A DNA stretch of 64,000 nt from JBDIVL01 sp039794405 (GTDB lineage Bacteria; Planctomycetota; Brocadiia; Brocadiales; Brocadiaceae): assembly GCA_039794405.1 (NCBI GenBank), contig JBDIVL010000024.1:1-64000 (forward strand), written 5' to 3'. Position numbers and translations under genes: made by a program. The notes beneath the pieces are model-generated. The model had not been told where the DNA came from, did not search any database, and was given only the letters and a program-made list of their open reading frames with translations. Positions 8,553 through 17,419 of this stretch are shown here, in pieces. The stretch's first letter is position 1. Each line of letters opens with the position of its first letter.

Positions 8553-8807
8553 ATGGCTAAAAAAGTTGAAGTGATAGTTAAACCAGAATTATTGATATGG
8601 GTAAGAGAAAGTGCAGATTTACCCCTGGATAGTGTTGCTCGTAAATTTAAAAAATTAAAAGATTGGGAAACAGGTATCAGCCGTCCAACAATTAAACAAC
8701 TCCGTAAATTGGGAGAAATATACAAAAGACCGATTGCAGTTTTTTACTTGCCAGAAGTACCTAAGGATTTTCAACCATTACGTGATTTTCGAAGAATATC
8801 AAATTAG
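8553..8807 (+). pseudogene. XRE-type N-terminal domain, cut off before its ImmA partner domain
   Basis: 84 residues matching the start of the widespread XRE-ImmA/IrrE fusion proteins: ELLIWVRESADLPLDSVARK, DWETGISRPTIKQLRKLGEI, and the junction YKRPIAVFYLPEVPKDFQPL followed by RDFRR. In the family this junction leads into a zinc-peptidase (ImmA) domain of 200 or more residues. Here the frame stops at 8807 and no HExxH region follows in any frame to 8977. The HTH also looks a few residues short (KFKKLKDWE). It lies 14 bases after the specificity gene. It may be a decayed toxin/antitoxin or regulatory gene, or it might still act as a small DNA-binding regulator. Confidence 0.6.
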
Positions 8808-8977
8808 GTATACCTTTTATCAATCTTTTACAACTCTGCCGAGAACAAAAATGGACTTTCGGTGTATGACCATTTCTAAAGACAAATCTCAATTCCCTTT
8901 GTTATCGTTGAGGCACTAATTACGGCAACTCAATAGTACATCACCTATCCATCATTTTTTCTTTGCTTAAACATTTT

Positions 8978-11900
8978 TCAATGACCGGATATGATTTTTG
9001 TCTGAAATTGAATTAACAAAGGTTTTCCATTTGAAATATAATAAACAACAGGGACAATGAATATATTTAGGAGGGTAGAACTGAGTAATCCCCCTAATAT
9101 CACGATTGCCATTGGGCTTTGTATTTCATTTCCTGGCAAGTCGCCTGTTATTATTAAGGGAATCAATGCCAGGTACGTAGTTAAAGCAGTCATCAAAATC
9201 GGATTTAGTCTGTCTAAAGAGCCTTTCACAACAGTTTCATACAAAGCAACACCTTGACTTTGCAATGCCTGATAGTGTGAAACCAATAATATCCCATTAC
9301 GTGTTGCTATTCCAAACAGTGAAATAAATCCAATGATCGAGGGAATACTTATGATTCCTCCGGTAAACCAAATGCTTAAAACACCACCTATCAGCGCTAG
9401 AGGCAAATTGAGAAAAACAATTCCTGCAAGCTTGATATTTTTAAATTCCTGATAAAGCAAAAGGAATATGATGAATAAAGACATGAAAGAGGTGAAGAAT
9501 AATATTTTCGATGCCTTTGCTTCGCTTTCAAATTGCCCTCCGTATTGAATGTGGTAGTTTTCCGGCAACTGAATAGTATCATGTATTTTCTCTTTGATTT
9601 GGTTAACTACGCTTTTTAAATCACGCCCGGCTATATTGGCCGAAACCACAATTTTTCGCTGTACATTCTCCCGGTTAATGGTGTTGGGGCCTGTTGTCGA
9701 AACAATATCAGCTACATAATGTAACGGAATTTTGGATGTTAAATTTTGAATTTTGGATTGTTGGTTTGGATCGATATTGGTATCAATTAAAACGTTACGG
9801 ATATTTTCTATTTTGCCCCTGTTCTCATCATTAAATCGCAATACCAAATCAAAACTCTTGTTGCTTTCAAAAACCTGAGATACTTTTTCGCCCGCAAAGG
9901 CGACATCTATAAATTCGGTAAATTGACCTATTGAAATGCCGTATTTGGCCAGCATATTCCGTTTTGCTTTTATTTGTACCTGAGGAATTTCAATTTGCTG
10001 CTCCACGCTAATATCCACAAGCCCTTTTATGTCTTTAATGTTGCGTTGTATCTGGTTGGCAAGAGAAAACATTTTAGATAAGTCTGTCCCGAAAAGCTTG
10101 ATGGCAATGTTGGCCCTTGTGCCTGAGAGCATGTGGTCAATACGATGCCCTATGGGCTGCCCGATGGTAATGTTTGCTTCAGAAACAGCGCTTAATTTTT
10201 CCCGAACGTCCTTCATGAATTCTTCCTTGCTTCTTCCTGCCAAAACAAAAGGCGCATCAATTTCAGCGGCATTTACACCCTGCGCATGTTCGTCTAATTC
10301 AGCTCTTCCTGTCCTGCGTGAAGTAATTGAGATTTCTGGCACCGACAGCAGGATATTTTCAATCCTGTTTCCAATTTTATTTGATTCTTCGAGTGATATG
10401 CCAGGCATACTGACAGCACTTACTGTTAAAGTGCCTTCGTTAAATTCGGGCAAGAAACTTCGGCCCAAACCAAATATGAGAAAAATCGCTACAATGAACA
10501 ACACGAAAGATATCCCAAGTACAGCTTTTTTAATTTTCATTACTTTTTTCAACGCGGAATTATAATATCGATGAAGCCATCTTTCCGTCCAACTACCTTT
10601 TGCTTGTTTTAAAAGCATTTTGTCGTTGGTAAGTATAAAACTGCAAAGTACAGGAGTAAGTGTTACCGCAACAAGAAGAGATGCAAACAGAGAAACGATA
10701 AAGGAGATACCCAGGGGCTGCAACATTCTACCCTCCATCCCACCAAGGAAAAACAAGGGGATAAAAGCAACGATGATGATAAGGGTCGCATTAAGGATTG
10801 AAGACCGCACCTCTTTTGAAGCGTCGTAAACGATAACAAGTGTGCTTTTTCGACATTCAATACTTTTTTGTGCATTTTCCTTCAGGCGCTTAAAGACGTT
10901 TTCCACATCAATAATGGCATCATCTACCACCATGCCAATAGCTATTGCCATCCCGCCGAGAGACATGGTATTGATAGTTAACCCCAAAAATTTAAGGGTG
11001 ATAATGGAAATGATCAGTGAAAGGGGCATAGCAACAAGGGAAATAATGGTGGTTCGAAAGTTCATTAAGAACAGGAACATAGTTATAACAACAAAGAGAG
11101 AACCTTCTATGAGCGCTTCTTTGATATTGCTTATAGAGGCCTGAATAAAATCTGCCTGACGGAATATTTTGGTGTTGATTTTAATGTCAGAAGGAAAGGT
11201 TTTGGCAATCTCTGTAATGGCATTATCAATTTTTTCTGTAAGTTCCAGGGTGTTAGCGCCTGGTTGTTTGGCTATGGTTATAATAATTGCCGGACTTGCT
11301 TTCAATGAACCATCACCGATTTTAGGGATTGCTCCGCCGATTTTGATCTCTGCAATATCCTCTATTTTTATCGGAACATTAGCAACAACCTTAATTACGG
11401 CATTACCTATTTCTTCCACTTTGTTTGTTCTTCCAATACCTTTTATGATGTATTCATTTCCAAATTCATTCATTAAACCACCTGAAGCATTCAGATTGCT
11501 TTCTTTGCTTGCCTTCAGCAATTCGTTTAAAGAAATGTTGTAATATTTCATTTTTTGTGGTGATGCAAGTATCTGGTATTGCTTGTATTCTCCGCCAATT
11601 ACCATTACCTGTGATACTCCGCCTGTCGCCAATAACCTTGGCCGGATATTCCAGTCAGCAATGGTTCTTAAATCCATTGGGAACGTGCTATCTGATGATA
11701 AACCAATGAGCATAATTTCCCCCATGATGGATGATTGAGGCGCAAGCATAGGATTTCCAACTCCCAGCGGCAGCTTTTCGGCAATGGTGGTTAGTTTTTC
11801 ACTGACTATTTGTCGTGCCTTAAAAATATCCGTTCCCCACTCAAATTCTATCCAGACAATGGATATTCCAGCGGCAGATGATGATCTTACCCGGCGCACA

Positions 11901-12133
11901 TTGGTGGCGCCATTGACTGCCGTCTCAATCTGAAAGGTTACTAATTTTTCGACTTCTTCCGGAGCCATTCCATGCGCTTCGGTTAACACCACTACCGTCG
12001 GGGCAGTAAGATCAGGAAATACATCAACCTCCATTTTGGAAGCCGTGTAAATGCCCGCTATCAAAAGCAGCGCTGATGCCGCTATAATTATTAAGCGATT
12101 ATGTAAGGAGTATTCTATAATTTTATTTATCAT
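8978..12133 (-). CDS. czcA: CzcA/CusA-type heavy-metal efflux RND permease
   Basis: Inner-membrane proton-driven RND pump of the heavy-metal-efflux class, 1051 residues, a normal full length. It begins with a transmembrane helix and MEVDVFPDLTAPTVVVLTEA. The TM4 motif GMVVDDAIIDVENVFKRL carries the acidic residues used for proton relay, and the usual twelve helices and two large periplasmic loops can be traced. The substrate is probably a divalent or monovalent metal (Co/Zn/Cd or Cu/Ag), not resolvable here. The adaptor gene lies upstream in the same direction, with a four-helix-bundle gene between them. No outer-membrane factor gene is nearby. Overall style resembles Bacteroidota/Ignavibacteria pumps, so transfer is possible (inference). 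Confidence 0.93.
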   Translation of the reverse strand: MINKIIEYSLHNRLIIIAASALLLIAGIYTASKMEVDVFPDLTAPTVVVLTEAHGMAPEEVEKLVTFQIETAVNGATNVRRVRSSSAAGISIVWIEFEWGTDIFKARQIVSEKLTTIAEKLPLGVGNPMLAPQSSIMGEIMLIGLSSDSTFPMDLRTIADWNIRPRLLATGGVSQVMVIGGEYKQYQILASPQKMKYYNISLNELLKASKESNLNASGGLMNEFGNEYIIKGIGRTNKVEEIGNAVIKVVANVPIKIEDIAEIKIGGAIPKIGDGSLKASPAIIITIAKQPGANTLELTEKIDNAITEIAKTFPSDIKINTKIFRQADFIQASISNIKEALIEGSLFVVITMFLFLMNFRTTIISLVAMPLSLIISIITLKFLGLTINTMSLGGMAIAIGMVVDDAIIDVENVFKRLKENAQKSIECRKSTLVIVYDASKEVRSSILNATLIIIVAFIPLFFLGGMEGRMLQPLGISFIVSLFASLLVAVTLTPVLCSFILTNDKMLLKQAKGSWTERWLHRYYNSALKKVMKIKKAVLGISFVLFIVAIFLIFGLGRSFLPEFNEGTLTVSAVSMPGISLEESNKIGNRIENILLSVPEISITSRRTGRAELDEHAQGVNAAEIDAPFVLAGRSKEEFMKDVREKLSAVSEANITIGQPIGHRIDHMLSGTRANIAIKLFGTDLSKMFSLANQIQRNIKDIKGLVDISVEQQIEIPQVQIKAKRNMLAKYGISIGQFTEFIDVAFAGEKVSQVFESNKSFDLVLRFNDENRGKIENIRNVLIDTNIDPNQQSKIQNLTSKIPLHYVADIVSTTGPNTINRENVQRKIVVSANIAGRDLKSVVNQIKEKIHDTIQLPENYHIQYGGQFESEAKASKILFFTSFMSLFIIFLLLYQEFKNIKLAGIVFLNLPLALIGGVLSIWFTGGIISIPSIIGFISLFGIATRNGILLVSHYQALQSQGVALYETVVKGSLDRLNPILMTALTTYLALIPLIITGDLPGNEIQSPMAIVILGGLLSSTLLNIFIVPVVYYISNGKPLLIQFQTKIISGH

Positions 12134-12138
12134 GGTAG

Positions 12139-12246
12139 TGGTAGAAATTTTAAATTTTGGATTTTAAATTTTAAATTATTGGTTTTCATTCAACATGGTA
12201 GAAATTTTGAATTTTGAATTATTGGTTTTTCATTTTACATTCAACA
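12139..12246. repeat. AT-rich direct repeat beside the inserted four-helix gene
   Basis: Two imperfect copies of a roughly 50-base unit: GGTAGAAATTTT, then AAATTTTGAATT-like runs, then ATTGGTTTTTCATT and TTCAACAT. The copies are at about 12139-12194 and 12197-12246, next to the small gene at 12248. A related AATTTAACATTCATAATTC stretch lies on its other side near 12628-12650. Such repeats may mark how the small gene came to sit between czcA and czcB. Confidence 0.5.
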
Positions 12247-12247
12247 T

Positions 12248-12598
12248 TTAACATTTCTCTTGAGATGTTTTAACAATTGCAGTAAGAATATTGATAAGTT
12301 GCTCTATATCATTAAGATAGGCATTGAAATCAATATTTACGATTTTACTTTTGTCAAGTAATCTTAACCAGTATCTTGTTTCCCTTGATTCTTTGGATGC
12401 AATAGACATTTTTGCAGTAAAATCCTTTTTAGACATAGCGGCAGTTGCTTCCTCAACATTAGCTCCAATGCTCGTTCCACTTCGGAGGAGTTGTTTTGAA
12501 AGCACAAATACCTTTTCAGTAATTAATTGTTTGTACAGCTCAATAATTTGTAGGGCGAAATTAAATGATTTATCAAGAATTATATTTTCCTTTTTCAC
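12248..12598 (-). CDS. Four-helix-bundle protein (S23/rRNA intervening-sequence type)
   Basis: A 116-residue all-helical protein of the four-helix-bundle/S23 family, first known from 23S rRNA intervening sequences and common as lone genes in environmental bacteria. Typical motifs are present: SFNFALQIIELYKQL, LRSGTSIGANVEEATAA and KESRETRYWLRLL. The biological role of stand-alone members is unknown. Here it lies between czcB and czcA, in the same direction, with short AT-rich repeats at its sides. It probably inserted into a pre-existing efflux operon. Nothing ties it to metal transport. Confidence 0.88.
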   Translation of the reverse strand: MKKENIILDKSFNFALQIIELYKQLITEKVFVLSKQLLRSGTSIGANVEEATAAMSKKDFTAKMSIASKESRETRYWLRLLDKSKIVNIDFNAYLNDIEQLINILTAIVKTSQEKC

Positions 12599-12653
12599 TT
12601 TTATAAGTTCTCCTTTATCATCTAAAATTTAACATTCATAATTCAAAATTTCC

Positions 12654-14186
12654 TCAGTGTTCGTGCCCATGAGCTGGCATTTTACCTGACATTGTTGCTA
12701 ATTTTATTTGGTAGGCTCCTTTTGTGACAACTCTTTCGCCCTCCTTTATACCTGCTAATACCTGTACATTCATACCATCATTGATTCCGATTTTTAATTC
12801 ACGCTTTTGGAATCCTTCGCCTGATGTTTGCACATAGGCAAAGTAATTTTCCTGTTCCTCTATGAGCGCCGAATAAGGAATTACTAATGCATCCCTCATT
12901 ACATTGGTTTTGAGAAGCACCTCTACGAATGAGCCAGGGATGATTTCACCATTATTGTCAATCTCGAAGTTTACTGGAATATAATAAGCGTTGTTTTCGG
13001 CACTTTTCCCATATGAAACGAGCTTGCCATGTAAGCTGTCAGTACTGTGTATTTTACTGTCATGAGCAGTTATGAAATTCGCTGATGAAATACTCTTGAG
13101 TTTTGAGAAATACTTTTGAGGTAATTCGGCTTTTAAAATGAGTTTGCGGTTTTGGGAAACGATGGCGATGGGTTGCCCGATTTCAACATGCTCTCCTTCG
13201 CTTATCATCACATTTTTTATATAACCTTGTATTGGAGACATGATTTTGTGTCCACCAGCAGTATAGTTTGTTTCAATCATGTTAAAAGTGGTTTGAGCAT
13301 TTTTGTATCGGAGTTGTGTTTCTTGAAAAGATTTTTGAGAAATGATATTGTCTTTCACCAATTTCTTGGCTCTTTCAAAATCTATTTTGCTTTTTCCATA
13401 GTTATTTTTTGCTTCTTTGTATTTCGTATCTACATTACCTTCTGTTAAACCGGCTCCTGAAATGATACATAATGTTTCGCTTGCATTTACCGCAGAACCA
13501 ATCAGTTTTTTTTTGTTTCCGAATGTTATAATACCTTTGCTTCTTGCTATTATCGTTGTCTCGTCTCCAGGTGCAGGCAAGACCTGTCCTGTAGTTTTGA
13601 TTATTTCCGTAAAGGGCTGTCTTTTTACTTCCTTATTGGCAAAATCAATCTTCCATGCCTGTTCTTTTAAATAAACAATCTCTTCGCCGATTGTCTGTTC
13701 CTGTTGGTTTACGAGTGCAGTTTGTGTGTCAGGGTAAACAGTGATATTTGCGATGGTTATTTTGTCGGAAAACTCCTTCGTTTGAATGTCAAAGACCAAC
13801 TGATATGTGCCGGAATTTTCAGGATTCAAAGCCAATCGAAAAATGCCTGGAGATGACGGTGCTTCGGCTTTATCAGTTAATTGTGTCCCGTTTCCGATCA
13901 GGCTAACGGTTACGGAACCTTCTGTTATTGCTTTAAAGTTTTCTCCTAATTGTGTAAAGTGGGCTGCGAACTTTGAGGGTTTCCCTACGATCAAAGGTTT
14001 AAACTCTACAAATAGCTCCGATTTGTCTGTGTAGAGCGTGTAAGCAAGCGGTTCAAGCTCTCCGCCTATATGTACTTCATCTCCGTGCAAATGCCCGTGT
14101 TCTGCATCACCATGTTTATGATTATCATCATTACAGCCTGCCAATAAGCCTGCAACGATGATGAATGAAATAATTGCTTTCTTCAT
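12654..14186 (-). CDS. czcB: CzcB/CusB-type periplasmic adaptor lipoprotein
   Basis: Membrane-fusion adaptor of the heavy-metal RND pump, 510 residues. It has a lipoprotein signal with lipobox LLAGC (Cys18), then a His-rich stretch (HKHGDAEHGHLHGDEVH) likely to bind metal. Next is an extra N-terminal beta domain of about 150 residues, then the adaptor core: a lipoyl/barrel-sandwich start GQVLPAPGDETTIIARSKG, a coiled-coil hairpin around residues 265-310, and a return strand PIQGYIKNVMISEGEHVEIG. The C-terminus ends in another His cluster (PAHGHEH). It delivers metal to, and stabilises, the CzcA pump encoded downstream. The start ATG at 14186 is supported by the signal sequence. Confidence 0.9.
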   Translation of the reverse strand: MKKAIISFIIVAGLLAGCNDDNHKHGDAEHGHLHGDEVHIGGELEPLAYTLYTDKSELFVEFKPLIVGKPSKFAAHFTQLGENFKAITEGSVTVSLIGNGTQLTDKAEAPSSPGIFRLALNPENSGTYQLVFDIQTKEFSDKITIANITVYPDTQTALVNQQEQTIGEEIVYLKEQAWKIDFANKEVKRQPFTEIIKTTGQVLPAPGDETTIIARSKGIITFGNKKKLIGSAVNASETLCIISGAGLTEGNVDTKYKEAKNNYGKSKIDFERAKKLVKDNIISQKSFQETQLRYKNAQTTFNMIETNYTAGGHKIMSPIQGYIKNVMISEGEHVEIGQPIAIVSQNRKLILKAELPQKYFSKLKSISSANFITAHDSKIHSTDSLHGKLVSYGKSAENNAYYIPVNFEIDNNGEIIPGSFVEVLLKTNVMRDALVIPYSALIEEQENYFAYVQTSGEGFQKRELKIGINDGMNVQVLAGIKEGERVVTKGAYQIKLATMSGKMPAHGHEH

Positions 14187-14222
14187 ATCTCCTCCTACTT
14201 TATATCAGGGTATTGTCAAAAC

Positions 14223-14419
14223 CTAACCACAGAGAACACAGAGAAAAACTTTTAAAATAATAATGTCATGCAGAGCCTTTTTCATCTTTTAAAAAGAATT
14301 ACTGCAACCACAGATTGCACAGATTCCACAGATAAAAACCATAAAGTCTGTAGAATTTAATAATCTAAAATCTGTGAAATCTGTGGTTCCAATATTTATC
14401 ATCTGTGTCCTCTGTGGTG
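14223..14419. repeat. Nested inverted repeats (CACAGA family)
   Basis: Outer arms ACCACAGAGAACACAGAG (about 14223) and CTGTGTCCTCTGTGGT (ends about 14419) enclose inner arms ACCACAGATTGCACAGATT (about 14313) and AATCTGTGAAATCTGTGGT (about 14371-14391). The whole can fold into a long cruciform or RNA hairpin upstream of czcB. It looks like a small non-autonomous repeat rather than a gene. The rest of 14187-14547 holds nothing recognisable. Confidence 0.7.
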
Positions 14420-14547
14420 AATCGCTTATTTTAATTCAAAAAATAGCGGGTATTTACTTCCGTTAAGAAAAAGAGAGGTAAAAATGACACTATTTTCCGA
14501 AAGAAAACAAATTTACGAACAAAGTGAAATGTGGTAATACGATTGAT

Positions 14548-14973
14548 TTAGATAAGATAGGTAGCATTGAGTTGATATAATCTCATGGAATAATATTGAT
14601 CCGGAGGCAAATGATGGAAGGTTTTTGAAGTAAACCAGGGAATTTGATTATCCAGACGAAGTGAAAAACATAGGGGTAAATGGTGTTTTAGGGTAAGACT
14701 GACATTTTGAGAAACAGATGTGTTTCCTGATAAATAATCAAAAGACAAAATATTCTTTACGTCTCTATGTTCCGTTTCTCCTAATCCACGACCTCCTAAT
14801 CCATGGTCTCCATTCGTGTGATGGACATGAACAGTATTGTGTACAAAATGAATTTCATGTTCATGTTCCAAAAGCTCACCCATTGTCGCATTTGACAGAC
14901 AAAATGCAAGGGCTATTAATATGAAGTAAAGTTTGGTTGGTCTTATTTTTATCATAAATGATTTGGAGAACAA
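14548..14973 (-). CDS. Small exported His-rich protein upstream of the efflux genes
   Basis: A 141-residue protein without a recognised family. A hydrophobic signal segment (KLYFILIALAFCLSNATMG) is followed by a His cluster (HEHEIHFVHNTVHVHHTNGDH), then a soluble region of about 80 residues. The likely start is the second Met (ATG at 14955), just before the basic residues of the signal peptide. Location upstream of and co-oriented with czcB/czcA, and the His-rich exported sequence, suggest a periplasmic metal-binding or sensing accessory. This is inference. The 360-base gap to czcB contains a palindromic repeat, so co-transcription is not certain. Confidence 0.65.
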   Translation of the reverse strand: MFSKSFMIKIRPTKLYFILIALAFCLSNATMGELLEHEHEIHFVHNTVHVHHTNGDHGLGGRGLGETEHRDVKNILSFDYLSGNTSVSQNVSLTLKHHLPLCFSLRLDNQIPWFTSKTFHHLPPDQYYSMRLYQLNATYLI

Positions 14974-15212
14974 AACACTAAAAAATTTTCAAAAATAATA
15001 TTAATTCATAATATATTGCAGTGTCAACAAATTTTCACAAATTGATTACAAAATCGAATCTTGCCTATAAATGTTTTTGTTGACATAAAAGATGATGTTG
15101 TTACAACAATAACATTATGTTACTATTATAACATAATATTAAATTATCTTTGGCTGATGCCGGAACGTATTTTGATAATCTAATGATTAACTACGAATAG
15201 GAGCCCCTTGCA

Positions 15213-15341
15213 GGTTCAAGTTTGTAAATTGAACCCATAGAGTTTGCATAGTAGGGGCAGGTTTGAAACCTGCCCCTACTTCTTAAATTCAAAGCGTTAT
15301 GGAAATATCGAAATGAAAGGTTCAGGTTGCAAACCTGAACC
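15213..15341. repeat. Cluster of three short perfect or near-perfect palindromes
   Basis: Three hairpin-forming units occur within 130 bases. One is GGTTCAAG-N7-ATTGAACC at 15213-15235 (one mismatch). The second is a 29-base palindrome with arms GTAGGGGCAGGTTT/AAACCTGCCCCTAC at 15251-15279. The third is a 23-base palindrome with arms GGTTCAGGTTG/CAAACCTGAACC at 15319-15341. Related palindromes recur at 43409 and 20104. They look like REP-type dispersed elements. The rest of 14974-15407 is AT-rich and includes the alternating ACAACAATAACATTATGTTA region at about 15105-15140. No gene is seen. Confidence 0.8.
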
Positions 15342-15407
15342 CGCCGGAGGTTATATACCTTTGGTTCATAGGGTCTGTGCTGTTATTACCCTAATAAGGT
15401 TTTTAGG

Positions 15408-16229
15408 ATGACTTTTAGAAAAAAATTATTGACAGTGTTGTTCTGTATCTCTGGACTATTATTGGCGGTAGAACGCTCTGTGCTTGCCATAAGGCCGTAT
15501 CAAATAGCGGACGATGCAGATGCTGAAGACCCTGGCCTTTGGGAGCTTGAGTATGGTTTTGTCATAGAAAGGTTGAGAACAGAAGACCCAAAGAAAACAA
15601 GACTTGAATTTCCTGGAGAGGTTGATCTGGATTATGGTTTACCCTGGAATGCAGAGATAGGATTTGATTTTAGGTCACAAGCCCTTTTTATCGAAGGTGG
15701 CAGTACTCTGGTTGAGCCAGTCAGTGAATTTGCCATTTTTTATAAACAGGAATTCAAGACCTGGAAATTCGAAACATTGGACATACAGATAGGTGGAGAA
15801 ATAGGGATAGACTTTCCAACCACAAGGGAAAGGCGTGAAACGGACAGGTTCAATTTGCCCAGCTTTATCGCTTTAAGTTTATGGGATGTGTATGACAAGT
15901 TTAGCTTGCATTTCCTTGTAGAAGGCGAGATAGAAGAATTAGGAGGCGAAGATGATTTTCGGCTCGCCTTCGGTACCTTTATCGATTATCCACTGCCTAT
16001 ATATAAAGATCTAAGGTTGGTTGCCGAGTACGGAACAGAAAAATCTGAAGACGAACAGCGGAGGCACGTCCTCCTTGCAGGAATAGACTGGACAAATCCT
16101 TTCAATATCATAAAAGTAATGGGTGGAGAAGGAATAGAATTCGATATAGCACCATTCTTTTGGTTTACGGAAAATGAGAGTGTTGTAGAATGGGGCATAA
16201 CCGCTGGGTTTGAATGGGCATTTCCCTAG
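15408..16229 (+). CDS. Exported outer-membrane beta-barrel protein (MetA-pathway-like)
   Basis: A 273-residue protein with a signal peptide (KKLLTVLFCISGLLLAVERS, cleavage near VLA-IRP). Alternating beta-strand sequence follows, ending in a strand with an aromatic near the C-terminus (WGITAGFEWAFP). The pattern DPGLWELEYGFVIERLRT, then LDYGLPWNAEIGFDF, resembles the putative MetA-pathway/transporter barrels often annotated in environmental Proteobacteria and Planctomycetes. It is probably a small outer-membrane barrel. Substrate unknown. It is followed, after a palindromic repeat, by chrB. Whether the two share a transcript is unclear. Confidence 0.75.
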   Translation: MTFRKKLLTVLFCISGLLLAVERSVLAIRPYQIADDADAEDPGLWELEYGFVIERLRTEDPKKTRLEFPGEVDLDYGLPWNAEIGFDFRSQALFIEGGSTLVEPVSEFAIFYKQEFKTWKFETLDIQIGGEIGIDFPTTRERRETDRFNLPSFIALSLWDVYDKFSLHFLVEGEIEELGGEDDFRLAFGTFIDYPLPIYKDLRLVAEYGTEKSEDEQRRHVLLAGIDWTNPFNIIKVMGGEGIEFDIAPFFWFTENESVVEWGITAGFEWAFP

Positions 16230-16275
16230 ATGAAATAGTTTTTCTTTTAATGTTTAGAAAATTCAATACTGTTTG

Positions 16276-16394
16276 TAAGGTGAGCAATGCCCACCTTACC
16301 TGGCTACAATTCCTCCCCCTTGATGGGGGAGGTTAGGTGGGGGTGAAAGAAATAAACAGACCACCCTCCCTTACTCCCTCCCATCAAGGGAGGG
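16276..16394. repeat. Three palindromes before chrB
   Basis: A 25-base near-palindrome GTAAGGTG-N9-CACCTTAC lies at 16276-16300, which could also act as a terminator for the preceding gene. Then come CCTCCCCCT-TGA-TGGGGGAGG at 16312-16332 and the related CCCTCCC-ATCAA-GGGAGGG at about 16376-16394. The last two carry the same CTCCC/GGGAG theme on both strands and resemble a mobile palindromic repeat found in many genomes. A further copy of the theme lies at about 17466-17500. Confidence 0.65.
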
Positions 16395-16430
16395 AAAAAT
16401 TTATATTTAAGTTACCGAAGGCCTCATTCA

Positions 16431-17411
16431 ATGATAACTATGAATAAATGGATACTTCTAACACATCAAATTGCACAAGATGCACCAAACCTTAGAGTAA
16501 AAGTCTGGCGGCATCTGAAAAAGCTGGGGGCAGTACTCTTCAAGAATGCCGTATATTTACTCCCTTATACGAAGGAACATGAGGAGAGTATGCAGTGGAT
16601 TTGTAAACAAATTAGAGACAGTGGAAGTGATGCATCGCTCTTTATTACTGAATCAATGGATAAAAAGCACAATGAAGAGATTATCAAAACGTTTCAAGAA
16701 TCCTGTAATAAGGAGTATCTTCCACTCATTGATCAATGCAATGATGTGCTAAAACAGATAGAACAGATAGAAGGGACAGAAGGTGTAACAGACCGTTTTG
16801 TAGAAGATTTGAAAAGGAAATTAAACGAGATAATAAAAGGTGCTGATGAGATAGCAAAGATCGATTTCTTCCATGCCCCACAGAGAGATGTGCTCCTGAA
16901 AAAAATTGAATTTATACGCCAGAAGATAGAAAAATGGTCTAAAAAAATGAAAGAAGAAGCACCTGTGATCAATAAAGTTTATCAAAAAAAGGACTTCCTG
17001 GGTAAAAAATGGGTAACGCGAAAAGATATTTATATCGACCGTTTAGCATCTGCCTGGCTTATCAGAAGATTTATCGATCCAAATGCGAAGTTTGTCTTTA
17101 TATCCAAAGGAGAAAATAACCTACCAAAAAATACTATACCTTTCGATATGTATGGCGCAGAATTTACCCATCATGGCGATGATTGTACCTTTGAAACCTT
17201 AATCAAGGTATTTGATTTAAAAGATCCTGCCTTACGACCAATTGCAGAAATTGTGCATGATATAGATTTGAAAGATAATAAATATAATCGCAAAGAGGCC
17301 GATGGAATAGGTCAAATTATCACGGGTCTTAGCAAAAAACTCAACAACGATAATAAGTTATTGGAGAAGGGTATGGAGATCTTTGATGCCCTCTATCACT
17401 ATTACTCTTAA
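16431..17411 (+). CDS. chrB: ChrB-domain chromate resistance protein
   Basis: A 326-residue protein of the ChrB family. The N-terminal half (WILLTHQIAQDAPNLRVKVW, LGAVLFKNAVYLLPYT) matches the ChrB N-domain. A helical linker covers about residues 85-185. The C-terminal ChrB domain includes KWVTRKDIYIDRLASAWLIR, RFIDPNAKF and GAEFTHHGDDCTFETL. ChrB proteins are reported as chromate-responsive regulators or as accessories reducing chromate. The partner efflux protein ChrA is not in the window. Instead the genes downstream encode a small protein, an MFS carrier and an Fe(III)-type ABC importer. Start: ATG 16431, with ATG 16440 also possible. Confidence 0.85.
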   Translation: MITMNKWILLTHQIAQDAPNLRVKVWRHLKKLGAVLFKNAVYLLPYTKEHEESMQWICKQIRDSGSDASLFITESMDKKHNEEIIKTFQESCNKEYLPLIDQCNDVLKQIEQIEGTEGVTDRFVEDLKRKLNEIIKGADEIAKIDFFHAPQRDVLLKKIEFIRQKIEKWSKKMKEEAPVINKVYQKKDFLGKKWVTRKDIYIDRLASAWLIRRFIDPNAKFVFISKGENNLPKNTIPFDMYGAEFTHHGDDCTFETLIKVFDLKDPALRPIAEIVHDIDLKDNKYNRKEADGIGQIITGLSKKLNNDNKLLEKGMEIFDALYHYYS

Positions 17412-17419
17412 AACTATAA

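Noticed and set aside
10029..10565. 178-codon plus-strand open frame
   Set aside because: Antisense to the clear czcA gene, with no domain and no ribosome site; a shadow.
15080..15140. Possible metal-regulator operator (alternating ACAACAATAACATTATGTTA)
   Set aside because: AT-rich dyads of this kind arise by chance and no matching regulator gene is present in the window.
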